From contig CAVVFN010000011.1 in assembly GCA_963747515.1 (NCBI GenBank), forward strand, positions 1-64,000: a DNA stretch of 64,000 nt, read 5' to 3'. Each line of letters opens with the position of its first letter. Positions within the stretch are counted from its first letter, which is position 1. Below are positions 37,609-47,830 of this stretch, in pieces. The notes beneath the pieces were generated by a model that ran no database searches, was not told the DNA's origin, and saw only the letters and a list, made by a program, of their open reading frames with translations. Origin of the DNA: Mariniphaga sp963747515 (GTDB taxonomy: Bacteria; Bacteroidota; Bacteroidia; Bacteroidales; Prolixibacteraceae). Both the position numbers and the translations under genes were made by a program.

Positions 37609-38049
37609 TTAATCCTCTTCCTTAATCACCACAAACCCGTACTTCTCAATAAACTCCCTGTATTCATCCTCCCAGGTTCTCTTTTTGTGATGCTCCTCCT
37701 GGGTTAGAATATAATTCCTCACTCTGCCCACAAGCGATTCACTTACACTCACCGCAAAATACTCCTTTTGCCACTGTAGTTTCAACCGGTTTAACCCGCT
37801 TTTATTAAACCAATAAGAAGACTCACCCTTTATCAGCTGCATGATTTTATCCATTGCCTGGTTGCTTTTTATCCGGAAAAGACAATGAACATGATTGTTG
37901 TGCCCCCCAACTGAATCCATCAGGATATCTTTGGAAAGTGCATTTTGATGAATGTGGTTAAAAAAATCCTTCCTTACTTCCGGAGTAAGTAATGGCTTGC
38001 GGCTTTTTACTGTCCATACGGCATGAACCCAAATTTTTATGTACGACAT
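37609..38049 (-). CDS. REP-associated IS200/Y1-type transposase (HUH)
   Basis: 146 residues. GGHNNHVHCLFRI has the HUH pair (His53, His55), and RVRNYILTQEEHHKK has the catalytic tyrosine (Tyr113). Length and motif order fit single-domain Y1 transposases (TnpA of IS200/IS605 and RAYT). Such enzymes cut single-stranded DNA at hairpins via a 5'-phosphotyrosine. REP hairpins lie on both sides and eight truncated copies of its 3' end occur elsewhere in the window, all with REPs. It is the only intact copy here and the likely source of the arrays. Confidence 0.85.
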   Translation of the reverse strand: MSYIKIWVHAVWTVKSRKPLLTPEVRKDFFNHIHQNALSKDILMDSVGGHNNHVHCLFRIKSNQAMDKIMQLIKGESSYWFNKSGLNRLKLQWQKEYFAVSVSESLVGRVRNYILTQEEHHKKRTWEDEYREFIEKYGFVVIKEED

Positions 38050-38079
38050 ATTGATAAGTATTAAAGGTTAAAGTTTTTT

Positions 38080-38345
38080 TATTCTTTTACACCGAGGCTT
38101 CAGCCCGGTGACCCTGCTTAAGACCAGCACCACAGGTCACTCCTTCTTTTTTAACCCGGGCGCTTCAGCCCGGATACCAGGGGGGATGGTGGTGTGCTTT
38201 CAGCCCGGTGTACCTGCTGCCGCTGTGGCCGCCAAACCTCCTGCTTTAGCGTTTAATATGTATTCCCTGTACCTCCACCTCTGCAAGGGGAGGGGGAGGA
38301 CGCTTTTAGCTAAGTCACCACGCTAAAGCATGGTGTAAAACCTCC
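38080..38345. repeat. REP hairpins upstream of the transposase
   Basis: TTTTACACCGAGGCTTCAGC/CCGGTG, CGCTTCAGCCCGGATACC, and CACCACGCTAAAGCATGGTG at the end, the same hairpin set as in the arrays. Confidence 0.7.
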
Positions 38346-38407
38346 CGGAGTAAAGTAGCGTGTAGTTCAGTTTAAAAGTATACCTTTTTCTTTAAATAAA
38401 AAGCTTT

Positions 38408-38468
38408 TGAAGAAGAGGTTCACGCAACGAACGCAGAGAGGAGTAACTCGCCGAGAGAAAAATCGCTG
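38408..38468 (+). repeat. Short family A element
   Basis: Left arm TTCACGCAACGAACGCAGAG then remnants AACTCGCCGAGAG and ATCGCTGCTC. Truncated right side. Same orientation as all other copies though the surrounding genes run on the minus strand. Confidence 0.6.
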
Positions 38469-38483
38469 CTCAGCCTTGTTTTA

Positions 38484-39839
38484 TCATCTTTTTATCCAAA
38501 CCGGAGCCGACACGGTAGACCCATGAGGTTTAAATGCACCGTTTGGGGTCATATCGTTGGCATGATGGATTCTTAGCAGGAAATATTTTGCGGTTTTGTC
38601 TTTTACAACCGGATTCCATACCCCACTGTATTCATTCCCTTCAAACAGCCTTTCCTCTGCTACCACAAGATCATCTTTTCCTTCCGGATGATTCCGGAGA
38701 ATCTGGATGCGCCTGACCCGCTCATCGGGTTTGGATGACGGCGTGCTTATTTCTATCCGGAAACGATACGAATCCGATTCATCAATTGTTGAACCCATAA
38801 TGGAACCATTGACTGAATACCGGAGTTCAACCCCCTCGTTCCACGATGCAAATGTACGCCGCTCCCGAAGGGCCTCTGTAATGGCTTCCCGGGTAAGTTC
38901 GGGTGCAAGGACAAGGGTAGGTGGCGGCATTTTGGTTATTTCATCAAGGCCATGATTGTCAAGTACTCCAATCGGGGATACCTTCCAGCCTTTATTCAAT
39001 GCCCGGATGTATGCTTCCCATCTGATCTCATTGTACCGGCTATGGATTTCAAAAGTGCTGATGCGCTCCGCAATTTCATCATCAATATGATCCCAGTCGC
39101 CATATTGATCGGTTTTCGGATGGTTGAATCCTGTCGCCACAAAACCTTTCCCATGCCGGGGTTCCGCTGTTTTTACCCAATTGTAAAAAAGCGGAATGCT
39201 CCAGTTGGCCTCAGGCCAGGGCGGGGCAGGTCCTCGTTGGCCATGATCGGCATTTACATATTCGGTAGCATTGAGAACATTGATGTGTCCGCTTCCACCA
39301 TCAGCATCCGTATTGCGGCTGTATTCAAAACCTGCCAATGCCACAAAATCAGGATATTCATTATATTCATCTGCAGTTTTAAGCATTACTTTCCAAACCG
39401 GGTTATCTTTTGAAACGGGTTGCAGTGTCGGCTCCTGCGAATGATCGGTAGTCACATAAAAATCATAACCGTTTTTCCGGGCAACGGCATAATGGTTGGC
39501 CGGTAATCCCTGCCGGTTTGTATATTCATCCGGATTAAGGCTGATGGAACGATAATCCTTGTAATTCATTCCCGGAGGAACATTCCAGTCGGGATGAAAA
39601 GGAGTGGGAGCAGAAAGATCGGTCATTCCTTTTTCGCGATGGGCACCATGGGTCCATGTAAAAATGGTATGTGAATGGGTATTTCCCCGGTACACGTTAT
39701 AATATGACAGGGGGTGCTGTTGTTCCTTTAAACTTAAAGCATCATCATTTGCATTTTTCGATGCAAATACAAAAAAAGCAGCGATAAAACCCAGTAAAAC
39801 AATAAACATGGGCAATCGGTATTTAGAATAGTTTTTCAT
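38484..39839 (-). CDS. DUF3604 / PHP-like metal-dependent hydrolase, secreted or anchored
   Basis: 451 residues. An N-terminal membrane segment (LPMFIVLLGFIAAFFVFA) is followed by YRGNTHSHTIFTWTHG, the PHP-type metal site, then YDFYVTTDHSQEP, VALAGFEYSRNTD, NHPKTDQYGDWD and SPIGVLDNHG, all DUF3604 landmarks. DUF3604 proteins are thought to be phosphoesterase/hydrolase-like; substrate unknown. It ends the sigma-FecR-SusC-SusD-DUF4832 gene series, 100 bp after its neighbour, so it may act on the imported compound in the periplasm. Confidence 0.8.
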   Translation of the reverse strand: MKNYSKYRLPMFIVLLGFIAAFFVFASKNANDDALSLKEQQHPLSYYNVYRGNTHSHTIFTWTHGAHREKGMTDLSAPTPFHPDWNVPPGMNYKDYRSISLNPDEYTNRQGLPANHYAVARKNGYDFYVTTDHSQEPTLQPVSKDNPVWKVMLKTADEYNEYPDFVALAGFEYSRNTDADGGSGHINVLNATEYVNADHGQRGPAPPWPEANWSIPLFYNWVKTAEPRHGKGFVATGFNHPKTDQYGDWDHIDDEIAERISTFEIHSRYNEIRWEAYIRALNKGWKVSPIGVLDNHGLDEITKMPPPTLVLAPELTREAITEALRERRTFASWNEGVELRYSVNGSIMGSTIDESDSYRFRIEISTPSSKPDERVRRIQILRNHPEGKDDLVVAEERLFEGNEYSGVWNPVVKDKTAKYFLLRIHHANDMTPNGAFKPHGSTVSAPVWIKR

Positions 39840-39939
39840 ATTTTTTTTTAAACTGGTTCTTCAATCAAAATAAAACCTGAAGCCTGTTTTAACACAATAA
39901 TCCGTTCCGAAAGATACATTTTTGCCATATAACCTCAAT

Positions 39940-41481
39940 TCATTCAACCGTTATTTTTCCCAAACGGTACCATCCTTCAGATGTTCTGTCGTTAATGGCC
40001 AGATTCACTTCCGGCTTTTGTGTTTCCGGATTGATTATTCCAATCTGGATGTTGTATTCTCCTTTCGGCAATTCTGACGGAACAAACACACTGCTGTTGA
40101 AAATAATATCTCCGGGCAGCCAGGTGGTAATGTCTGCATCGGTAAACAACACCTGGCTGTTTTGCCCGTTTTGGAGGCGGATAGCCAGCGTGTATTGTCT
40201 GTAAACAGGAGCCACTCCGGTATTTTCCCACCAGGAGGTAAACCCGATTTTACCATTGGGCCTGACCACTGCCGGATAGGTAAATTTGCGCATCACAAAA
40301 CGGTACCCCATGCGTTTCAACCACCGGTCTACCTGGGGTTTCCATTCTTCCGGAACAGGACCCGACTTATTGTTAAACGTTGAAATGTGCCATTTAAGCG
40401 ACTGGTCGATGATGTAATCAATGTCCCAGCCCTGTTGTTTCCAATGTTCCATTGTCCAGCATGCCTCAAACGTTACCGGTGCTGTTTTCCAGGCATCCTG
40501 AGCTTTCATAAGCACTATCGACTGGGGGTAATCATCAAACATGTGATTCCAAGTGTCGTTAAACCCAAATAGGTCGCCCAGGCAGTCTTTCCGCCAGCCA
40601 ACTTCCAGCCCATCCAGCCCTTCCTTTGTTGCCAGGCGGAATACGTTCTGTTCCGAGTCCTCCTTTTTCCCGACAACAATAAGCGGAGTTTTTTTGAAGG
40701 ATTGGGTATAGGCTTTAACCAGGCCTTCCCGTATTTCCTCTTCCAGCAGCGGGGTATCCACGCCTTCTCCGGCCATACCGCAAATGGCAAGATCGACTGC
40801 CTCCAGGCCGGGGTGGCCATCATATCGTTCGCCCAGTGCACGTATCATATTGCCGAAATAAAGCAGATAACGCGGATCATTATGATCGATTTTCCACCAT
40901 TCGGTGGGAATTTTCCGTTGAGCTTCTCCTTTGCCTGCAGTGGCATAATTCCGTTGTTCGCTTCCCACCATGGCGCGATACCAGTCCGGAACATCAGGTT
41001 CAATACTTCCCCTTCCGGTATAGGGCGCAATGCGGAGGATGATGGTCTGCCCGCGTTCGTGGCCGGTTATCAGGATACTGTCGATAAAAGCCCAGTTGTA
41101 AACTCCTTCCTGCGGTTCAAATAAACTCCAGAGCAGCCTGAAATAGGCTGTAGTGCATACAGGATAACTGATGCTGCTCCAGTCGCTGGTGTATTTGTAC
41201 GACGGAAGGGGGTATCCCATACAATTCGGAACCGTGCCGCCACCAACTCCGGAATATCCTTTTGCAGCGGTACCGGCATAGTCTCCGTTAAAACACTGAA
41301 AGGTGTTAAACCCTTTCCCGGGATTTGTAAGTACACTGTCTGTCTCGGTTCTCCTGACGGTCAGGATTTTCACTTCCTGCCCGGTTGCACTATAGTGAAA
41401 AGAACAAATACCGATGCAACATGCTGCCAGGAACAAACGTTTAAAGCCCGTTTTTTTTCCTCCCCAACTAAAGAATTTCAT
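39940..41481 (-). CDS. DUF4832 protein, GH42-like glycosidase fold
   Basis: 513 residues with a signal peptide (RLFLAACCIGICSFHYSATG). TNPGKGFNTFQCFNGDY, YFRLLWSLFEPQEGVYNWAF, ERGQTIILRIAPYTGRG, EAVDLAICGMAGEG and the C-terminal beta domain (GFTSWWENTGVAPVYRQY) fit DUF4832, relatives of beta-galactosidase-like TIM barrels. WSLFEPQEG..W holds an acid-type Glu position; catalysis is unproven. 45 bp after SusD, so it is probably the operon's periplasmic or surface glycan-acting enzyme. Confidence 0.75.
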   Translation of the reverse strand: MKFFSWGGKKTGFKRLFLAACCIGICSFHYSATGQEVKILTVRRTETDSVLTNPGKGFNTFQCFNGDYAGTAAKGYSGVGGGTVPNCMGYPLPSYKYTSDWSSISYPVCTTAYFRLLWSLFEPQEGVYNWAFIDSILITGHERGQTIILRIAPYTGRGSIEPDVPDWYRAMVGSEQRNYATAGKGEAQRKIPTEWWKIDHNDPRYLLYFGNMIRALGERYDGHPGLEAVDLAICGMAGEGVDTPLLEEEIREGLVKAYTQSFKKTPLIVVGKKEDSEQNVFRLATKEGLDGLEVGWRKDCLGDLFGFNDTWNHMFDDYPQSIVLMKAQDAWKTAPVTFEACWTMEHWKQQGWDIDYIIDQSLKWHISTFNNKSGPVPEEWKPQVDRWLKRMGYRFVMRKFTYPAVVRPNGKIGFTSWWENTGVAPVYRQYTLAIRLQNGQNSQVLFTDADITTWLPGDIIFNSSVFVPSELPKGEYNIQIGIINPETQKPEVNLAINDRTSEGWYRLGKITVE

Positions 41482-41526
41482 TACCTGCGAATTTTAAAAA
41501 TTACTCATGCAATTTATAATTTTTCT

Positions 41527-43071
41527 TTAATAACCTGGGTTCTGAGTCAGATTTCCTTTAAATTCATTGATGAATTCAACAGGTATCGGATAATAAAATT
41601 TATTCGGATCGCTATCAAAAATCTTATATCCCTGACCATCTGTTACTCTCTGATATCTTATCAAATCCCTGCGCCTGTCTCCTTCGGCATACAATTCGAA
41701 ACCGCGTTCCATTAAAATAGAATCCCGAAGCTGTTCTTTAGAAAGATTTGAAAGAGGTTCAATGCCTGCGCGAACCCTTATTGCGTTAAGAAAAGAATAA
41801 GCAGATGTCCCGCCATCGCTTACCAAAGTTGTTCCATCTTTTGCAACTTGTTGCATTACCGGAGCGTTAACACTTGCATTTGTTCCAAGTTCATTCAGAA
41901 TTTCAGCCATGGATAAAATCACCATTGCATACCGGTAAATCACATAATCATGTCCCGAAGCAGCGCCAATCATATTGGGATCCAGGTCATATTTAAGACC
42001 TACAAAAGGTCCTCCGCCTACTCCATGGCGATTATCATAGGGATTTTCACGGTTTATAGTTACTCCGGTGGTGGACACATATTCGGTGATAAATCCGTCC
42101 AGCCGATAGTCATTTTTAATGTAATTCTCATAAAAATCCCATATCATCCGTATCATTCCATAGGCTCCAACGGTTTCATTAATTCTTGACGGGTAATTGT
42201 TAGGTAAGGAAGTTGCATGCCATTGAACAGCCTGGAATTCATAGGAAGAAGCAGGTGCATATATTATCTCGCGGTTCCGCTTATTGTTTATGGAAAAAAC
42301 ATCAAGATAATTGCTCTGCAATTCATACCAGCCTGAAGCAATTATTTCTTCACCTAATGATTTTGCTTTCAGATAGTAAGCCTGATCACCTGTTCTGCCA
42401 GCCTCCAACATATAAAGTTTCATTAATATCATTCCCGCTACCCCTTTATTTACCCTTCCAAAATAGGTTGTAAAATCCGGGTCCATCAGGTTATTTCTTT
42501 CATTTAACAAGCTCTCCAATATATTCGCCATTTCCTCATTCGTCGGACGTGAGGGATATTCTACAGCCTGTGGATTGGCTAGCATTTCATCTGTGGGATA
42601 AGGTGGAGGTCCGTACATATCATATAAAATAAAGCCTATCCAACCCGCTATTGTTTTAGCTTCAGCTACCAGAGGTTTTTTAACATTTTCAGGAATGTCC
42701 ATCTTTTCAATCTCTGCAGCAACAATTCTGGCACTTGATATAACTTTATAATATTTGAAAAAGGCATCTGTAAAAGCTCCGTCTTCCGGAGTCCACTGGT
42801 GATAAAAACATCGGTCATGTCTCACGATGCCTACCCTCGATCTCAGATAATCTCCGGCAGAAATATCGGAGATTATACCTGCCGAGTTAAAGCTGGCCGT
42901 AAAAAGTGGGTATATGGCGTTGTACAACGATGCAACAGCCAGTTCCGCATCTGTTTTTGTTTGAAAAAAAAGGTCAGGTGTTATCCTTTCATAATCTTCT
43001 CTCTGTAACTCACAGCTTTGACTTATGATTAATAAAGAAAATATGAGTGTTTTTAAAATTTTTGTCTTCAT
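41527..43071 (-). CDS. SusD/RagB family surface glycan-binding lipoprotein
   Basis: 514 residues. Lipoprotein signal LIFSLLIISQSCELQ, then FFQTKTDAELAVASLYNAIY, the SusD N-terminal TPR region, and FLNAIRVRAGIEPL, RDSILMERGFELYAEGDRRR, with the usual end DPNKFYYPIPVEFINE. It lids the SusC barrel and binds the glycan outside the cell. 23 bp after SusC. Intact. Confidence 0.95.
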   Translation of the reverse strand: MKTKILKTLIFSLLIISQSCELQREDYERITPDLFFQTKTDAELAVASLYNAIYPLFTASFNSAGIISDISAGDYLRSRVGIVRHDRCFYHQWTPEDGAFTDAFFKYYKVISSARIVAAEIEKMDIPENVKKPLVAEAKTIAGWIGFILYDMYGPPPYPTDEMLANPQAVEYPSRPTNEEMANILESLLNERNNLMDPDFTTYFGRVNKGVAGMILMKLYMLEAGRTGDQAYYLKAKSLGEEIIASGWYELQSNYLDVFSINNKRNREIIYAPASSYEFQAVQWHATSLPNNYPSRINETVGAYGMIRMIWDFYENYIKNDYRLDGFITEYVSTTGVTINRENPYDNRHGVGGGPFVGLKYDLDPNMIGAASGHDYVIYRYAMVILSMAEILNELGTNASVNAPVMQQVAKDGTTLVSDGGTSAYSFLNAIRVRAGIEPLSNLSKEQLRDSILMERGFELYAEGDRRRDLIRYQRVTDGQGYKIFDSDPNKFYYPIPVEFINEFKGNLTQNPGY

Positions 43072-43094
43072 AACGTGTAGATTATTTGATAATT

Positions 43095-46000
43095 TTATAA
43101 ACCAAGTTGAACGCCGAAGCTAATTGTACGTTGAGGAGGATATGACCCCAAATAAGTATCGGTTTCCGGGTCCATTCCTGTATAAGGAGTAAACACAAAT
43201 GCATTCGTAACAGTACCAAAAAGTCTTAATTTTTTTAATCTGCCCTTTGAGACGGTGTACCCTAAAGTGATATTTTGCAACCGGATAAACCAGGCATCCT
43301 GCAGGTAATAATCACCCCAGCCGCCTAATGCCCTGAATTCAGAGGCTTTGCCCTGAAGACTGGAAACCTCAGATGCATCCTGATTTTCAGGTGTCCATCT
43401 GTTTAATGCCGAAGTTTCCATATTCATGCCCCGGCCAATCAGTCTGGATAATCCCGGAGCCCCCATCTGTGTTTTTACAAGGTCTTCCATCCATTGGTTA
43501 AATACGCCGTAAGCATAAACAGAGAAATCAAATTGCTTGTATTGAAATGAATTATTAAACCCGATTGTAAATGGAGTGTTTACTCCAATCTTAACCAAAT
43601 CTGCTGCATCAATTTTCCCGTCGGGCTCACCGGAATACATGGGTTTATTGTTTTCATCCATTACCCTGTTGCCTTCCTCATCCAGTAAATAACTGTTTAC
43701 ATCGAGAATTCTGACAGTACCAGGTATTAGGTTCAGGGGATCATCCGATCCGGTAGGGACAAGCCCATCCGATTTATAGTACCATAACTCATTAAAAAAT
43801 TGTTGCGGACTTTCGTTAATTTCCAAAACATAGCTTGGGTCGCGTTTTAACCAGCGATCCCTGTAATAGGTAAAGGTGACTAATGACTCCCAGGAAAAAT
43901 CAGCAGATTTAACATTCCTTGAATTTAAGGTGAGTTCAGTTCCATAGGTTTGTTTAATTGCATCCAGATTATATTTAACACTGGAAACGGGATTCCATGA
44001 ACCGATGTTTCTGTTACCTAAAATTCTGCTTATCTTTCGGTTAAAAACATCAATTGAACCATTAACGCGGTTTTTGAAAAAACCAAAATCGATTCCTGCA
44101 TTTACTTCGGTTTGTTTCTCCCATGTTAAATCAGGATTTCCAAGTCCTTCTATTCCAACTCCTGAAATGATAGTATTTCCCCACATCGTATTATATCCTG
44201 CAGCATACCAGTCAGTAAATGCTGGATCAATTTTATCATTTCCGGTTTCTCCATAGCCGGCTCGTAACTTCAACTGACTCAACCAGGCATTTTTCATAAA
44301 CGATTCCTGAGATACATCCCATCCTGCAGATATTCCGGGGAAAAAGGCATACTGGTCTCCGGGAGCAAAATTTGAAGACCCGTCTATCCTGAAATTTGCA
44401 GTTAAGAAAAACCTGTTATCAAAACTGTATGAGGATCGAAGGAAATAAGAAATCAACTCAGAGCTTCCACCAAAGGAGCCAACAACCGGACGGTTAGCAC
44501 CCAGATTTAAATTATACCATTTAATTCCGTCAAATGGGAAACCCGTTGCTGTAGTTGATGTTCCTTCACGGTTAAATTTCATGTATTCTGTACCTAAGGT
44601 ACTGGAAATACTATGCCTGTTATCACCAAAAGTTTTTACATAATTTAAAAGGAGTTGCAACTGATAATTGGTGTTTATCCTTTCCGATCGGTCAGCTCGT
44701 CCACCTACACTCGCACCATATATATGTGTAGTGGGTATATAAGCGTAAAGCCGGCTTTGATTTCTGTCGACACCTGCTTGTCCTCTGACCGAAAATTCAG
44801 GAGTAATCCTGTAATTCAGGAATGCTGTATTAAGGAACCGTTCGATTTGGGTTGTGTTATCCGCTGCCAGATGAGATACCGGATTGGGTACATTGGGTTC
44901 ACGGTCATTGAGGCTGAATTTTCCCTCATCAGTATAAACAGGTACTGTTGGCATAAATGTCAGGGCCCCAAGAAAAATACCTGCTGATTCCGCCTGCTGC
45001 CCTTCACCGCCAATAGCAACATTATCAACATTTTGCTGACTGTAAGTTACATTTATACCCCCGGTGAGCATTTCCCCAAAATTTTGTTCTACATTTATTC
45101 GTCCTGTATACTTGCTTAAATTGTTGTTTTTAATTATACCTTTTTGGTCAAAGGCACTAAAAGAAGTATAAAAACGGGTATTTTTATGATTTCCCGTTAC
45201 TGAAAAATCATAATCATGTATAATTCCTTGTCTGGTTATTTCTTTTATCCAATCCGTACTTTTCCGTTCTCCGTTTCTAAATTTGTTAATATCCTCTTCA
45301 TTGTAACTGACTGAATAGGGTTCCGGTGCAATCCAACCACCTGGTTTTGGTATATTGGAATAGATATCACTGCGGCTGTCGTAAAGCCACCATTCATACT
45401 GCACTTTGTTGAATTCGGTCATATAGGTGATTGCGTCGAACATTTCCGGAACGTTATAGTAATTCTGAATTCCTGTTAAAGCGGAAAAATTAACATCAAA
45501 CGATCCTTCCAGATTTTCTATGGCTTTCCCTTTTTTTGTTGTAATCAATATTACTCCTCCTGCAGCTTTTGAACCATAAATTGAAGTAGCTGATGCATCT
45601 TTCAATATATCAATGCTCTCTATGTCCTGCGGATTTAAGGTTGATAAAACAGCGTCTACATTTCCAGTGAGAAAACGTCCTCCCTGTGCTCCCTGGAAAT
45701 CAGAAGTAGGCATGCCATCTATAACAATCAACGGGGAACGTCCGGTTGCACTTCCTCTTATTTGCAATTCTACTGCACCTCCTACCTGTGCCGACTCCAG
45801 ATTTACATTTAAACCTGCACTTCGTCCTGCCAAACTTTGAGCAATTGAACTTGAAGGTTGTTTTACGGCTTCATTAACATCCACTGACGATACTGAAGAG
45901 GTGAGGGTTCTTCTTTCCTTGACTCCGTATCCAATAGCAACTACTTCCTCAAGTCCGACAGACTCTATCTCCATTGAAACATTTATTACCGGATTATCGC

Positions 46001-46592
46001 CAATAACTGCTTCTTTGGTCCTCATACCGATAAAGGAGAAAACAAGGGTGGCATCATCCGGAACCCCCGAAAGTTCATATTTTCCATTGGAACCGGTAAC
46101 TGTTCCCTGAGTTGTACCTTTAATTACCACGGTAACACCAGGAAGAGGCTGCCCTCCATTATCGGTAACTGTTCCCGAAACGGTACGTTGTTGCTGAAGC
46201 CCAAAGGATTCATTCGCCGATTCACTTTTGGAGAAAAGAACTACCTGCCGGTCTACAATCCGGTAGTCAATATCCGTTCCTTTAAACAGCCGGGTTAAGG
46301 CTTTGTCGATGGTTAATTCCTTAAATTCCACACTTACTGTTTCACCAACGTTTACCATTTTGCTGTTATAAAGAAACCGGAATTCCGAGATATTTTCAAT
46401 TTCCAGCAAAATTTCACGTATTGTTGAATTTTCCAGATTAAGGTTCAGCTTTGTTACCTGAGCATATCCGTTTAATGCATAACCCTGAAAAACAGTGAGG
46501 ATAAAAACATATACAGTTAACCTCATAGACAGAAAAGTTTTAGAAACCCATAGTTTTTGAAGTACAGGCCATTTTGTACATAAATGATTCAT
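43095..46592 (-). CDS. SusC/RagA family TonB-linked outer-membrane protein with STN domain
   Basis: 1165 residues. After the signal peptide comes a secretin/TonB short N-terminal (STN) domain (about 45-115, RFLYNSKMVNVGETV, DKALTRLFKGTD). Next are a CarboxypepD_reg domain (about 135-220, VSGTVTDNGGQPLPGVTV), plug with VEEVVAIGYG-like LEEVVAIGYGVKERRTL, RGSATGRSPLIVIDGMP and IDILKDASATSIYGSKAAGG, and the barrel ending RTISFGVQLGL. The STN domain signals to the FecR anti-sigma factor encoded just upstream, so uptake and gene expression are probably coupled. Confidence 0.95.
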   Translation of the reverse strand: MNHLCTKWPVLQKLWVSKTFLSMRLTVYVFILTVFQGYALNGYAQVTKLNLNLENSTIREILLEIENISEFRFLYNSKMVNVGETVSVEFKELTIDKALTRLFKGTDIDYRIVDRQVVLFSKSESANESFGLQQQRTVSGTVTDNGGQPLPGVTVVIKGTTQGTVTGSNGKYELSGVPDDATLVFSFIGMRTKEAVIGDNPVINVSMEIESVGLEEVVAIGYGVKERRTLTSSVSSVDVNEAVKQPSSSIAQSLAGRSAGLNVNLESAQVGGAVELQIRGSATGRSPLIVIDGMPTSDFQGAQGGRFLTGNVDAVLSTLNPQDIESIDILKDASATSIYGSKAAGGVILITTKKGKAIENLEGSFDVNFSALTGIQNYYNVPEMFDAITYMTEFNKVQYEWWLYDSRSDIYSNIPKPGGWIAPEPYSVSYNEEDINKFRNGERKSTDWIKEITRQGIIHDYDFSVTGNHKNTRFYTSFSAFDQKGIIKNNNLSKYTGRINVEQNFGEMLTGGINVTYSQQNVDNVAIGGEGQQAESAGIFLGALTFMPTVPVYTDEGKFSLNDREPNVPNPVSHLAADNTTQIERFLNTAFLNYRITPEFSVRGQAGVDRNQSRLYAYIPTTHIYGASVGGRADRSERINTNYQLQLLLNYVKTFGDNRHSISSTLGTEYMKFNREGTSTTATGFPFDGIKWYNLNLGANRPVVGSFGGSSELISYFLRSSYSFDNRFFLTANFRIDGSSNFAPGDQYAFFPGISAGWDVSQESFMKNAWLSQLKLRAGYGETGNDKIDPAFTDWYAAGYNTMWGNTIISGVGIEGLGNPDLTWEKQTEVNAGIDFGFFKNRVNGSIDVFNRKISRILGNRNIGSWNPVSSVKYNLDAIKQTYGTELTLNSRNVKSADFSWESLVTFTYYRDRWLKRDPSYVLEINESPQQFFNELWYYKSDGLVPTGSDDPLNLIPGTVRILDVNSYLLDEEGNRVMDENNKPMYSGEPDGKIDAADLVKIGVNTPFTIGFNNSFQYKQFDFSVYAYGVFNQWMEDLVKTQMGAPGLSRLIGRGMNMETSALNRWTPENQDASEVSSLQGKASEFRALGGWGDYYLQDAWFIRLQNITLGYTVSKGRLKKLRLFGTVTNAFVFTPYTGMDPETDTYLGSYPPQRTISFGVQLGL

Positions 46593-46671
46593 ATTAAACG
46601 ATTTTGAATTAATAATATTGTTTTAATAAGCCTTTCTTAGATAGAGATGTGGTAAAAATCCCCTTCTTGTT

Positions 46672-47709
46672 TTAATTCTTTTTTTGCCTGATAATTATTT
46701 CCATTTTACTAAACGTTTTATTGGTTTTGATTTCACGTTCTTTGATTGTATAATCAATTGGAGCAGAAATTTTTAGCAGCTCCAGTACCTGCATCAGTGA
46801 TTCGTCCTCGAATGTTGCAGTATAGTTCCAGTCTTTAAGTTCTGGTCCTTCAAGTTTTATGTTTACATTATACCAGCGGTTCAATCTTTTTACTACTTCA
46901 GACATTGGATCATCCCTGAACATGAGGATGCCATTTTTCCAGGAAGCGTATTTTTCCGGATTAACCTTTTTAATAACCAGTTTATTATTATCATTCCGGC
47001 AAAATGCCATTTCTCCGGGTTCTAAGTCTGTGATGTATTTTTTTTCAGTATCATAATCATTTTGAAAGAGCCTTATTCCACCTTTAAAGAGAAGAATTTC
47101 TGTAAGTTTTTCATTGGCATAATTTGTGGCAAGAAATTCTGTACCCGTTACTTTAATATTAATTCGTCCTGTATTTACTATAAACGGTACTTTTTTATTT
47201 TCAGCTACCACAAAATAGGCTTCACCCGAAAGCTTAACTTCACGGATGGTATTGCTGAATTCAATTGGATAACTCAAGGTGGTTTTTGAATTCAGATAAA
47301 CTTTTGTACTGTCAGGCAAAATAAATTCCGAGCGCATTCCTGCCGGTATTTCCAGAGTATGCCAGGCTACTGTCTGATCTTTTAGTTGTATTTTATGAAT
47401 GCTTAAGTATAACGTGGTAATTACGAGTGGCAAAATGAGAATTGCAGCCATTCTCCGGAACATCTTCCATCCATTGAATCTTCTTTTTTTCTGTATTTTG
47501 GCATTTAGATTTTGAATGGCTTTTTTGGAATCGTATTTTTTCATACGCTTCAATTGTTCCATTCCTTCCCACATTCTATGGAAATCAGCTAAAATCTGCC
47601 GGTTCTCCGCAGATGCATTTTTCCACTGGTCTACTTTTTCTTTTTCCTCCACGGTTAAGGTGCCTTCAAACCATGAAGGAAGTAATTCCTCTATTGGGTT
47701 ATCTTTCAT
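46672..47709 (-). CDS. FecR-family anti-sigma factor
   Basis: 345 residues. N-terminal cytoplasmic sigma-binding part, one membrane helix at about 87-104 (MAAILILPLVITTLYLS), FecR domain (LPDSTKVYLNSKTTLSYP, VKLSGEAYFVVAENK, VNIKVTGTEF-like INIKVTGTEF) and C-terminal DUF4974 (MSEVVKRLNRWYNVNIKLEG). It transmits the SusC signal across the inner membrane. 79 bp before SusC, 121 bp after the sigma gene. Confidence 0.95.
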   Translation of the reverse strand: MKDNPIEELLPSWFEGTLTVEEKEKVDQWKNASAENRQILADFHRMWEGMEQLKRMKKYDSKKAIQNLNAKIQKKRRFNGWKMFRRMAAILILPLVITTLYLSIHKIQLKDQTVAWHTLEIPAGMRSEFILPDSTKVYLNSKTTLSYPIEFSNTIREVKLSGEAYFVVAENKKVPFIVNTGRINIKVTGTEFLATNYANEKLTEILLFKGGIRLFQNDYDTEKKYITDLEPGEMAFCRNDNNKLVIKKVNPEKYASWKNGILMFRDDPMSEVVKRLNRWYNVNIKLEGPELKDWNYTATFEDESLMQVLELLKISAPIDYTIKEREIKTNKTFSKMEIIIRQKKN

Positions 47710-47830
47710 ATTTTTTCTCAGATATTCTATACCATCTGTTTATTATGACGACGGGAGGGTAACAAACACATATAGAAATTTAAAAAAAAATAGTGATGAA
47801 GATGATTTTGATTTTCTATCTGCATGTTTT

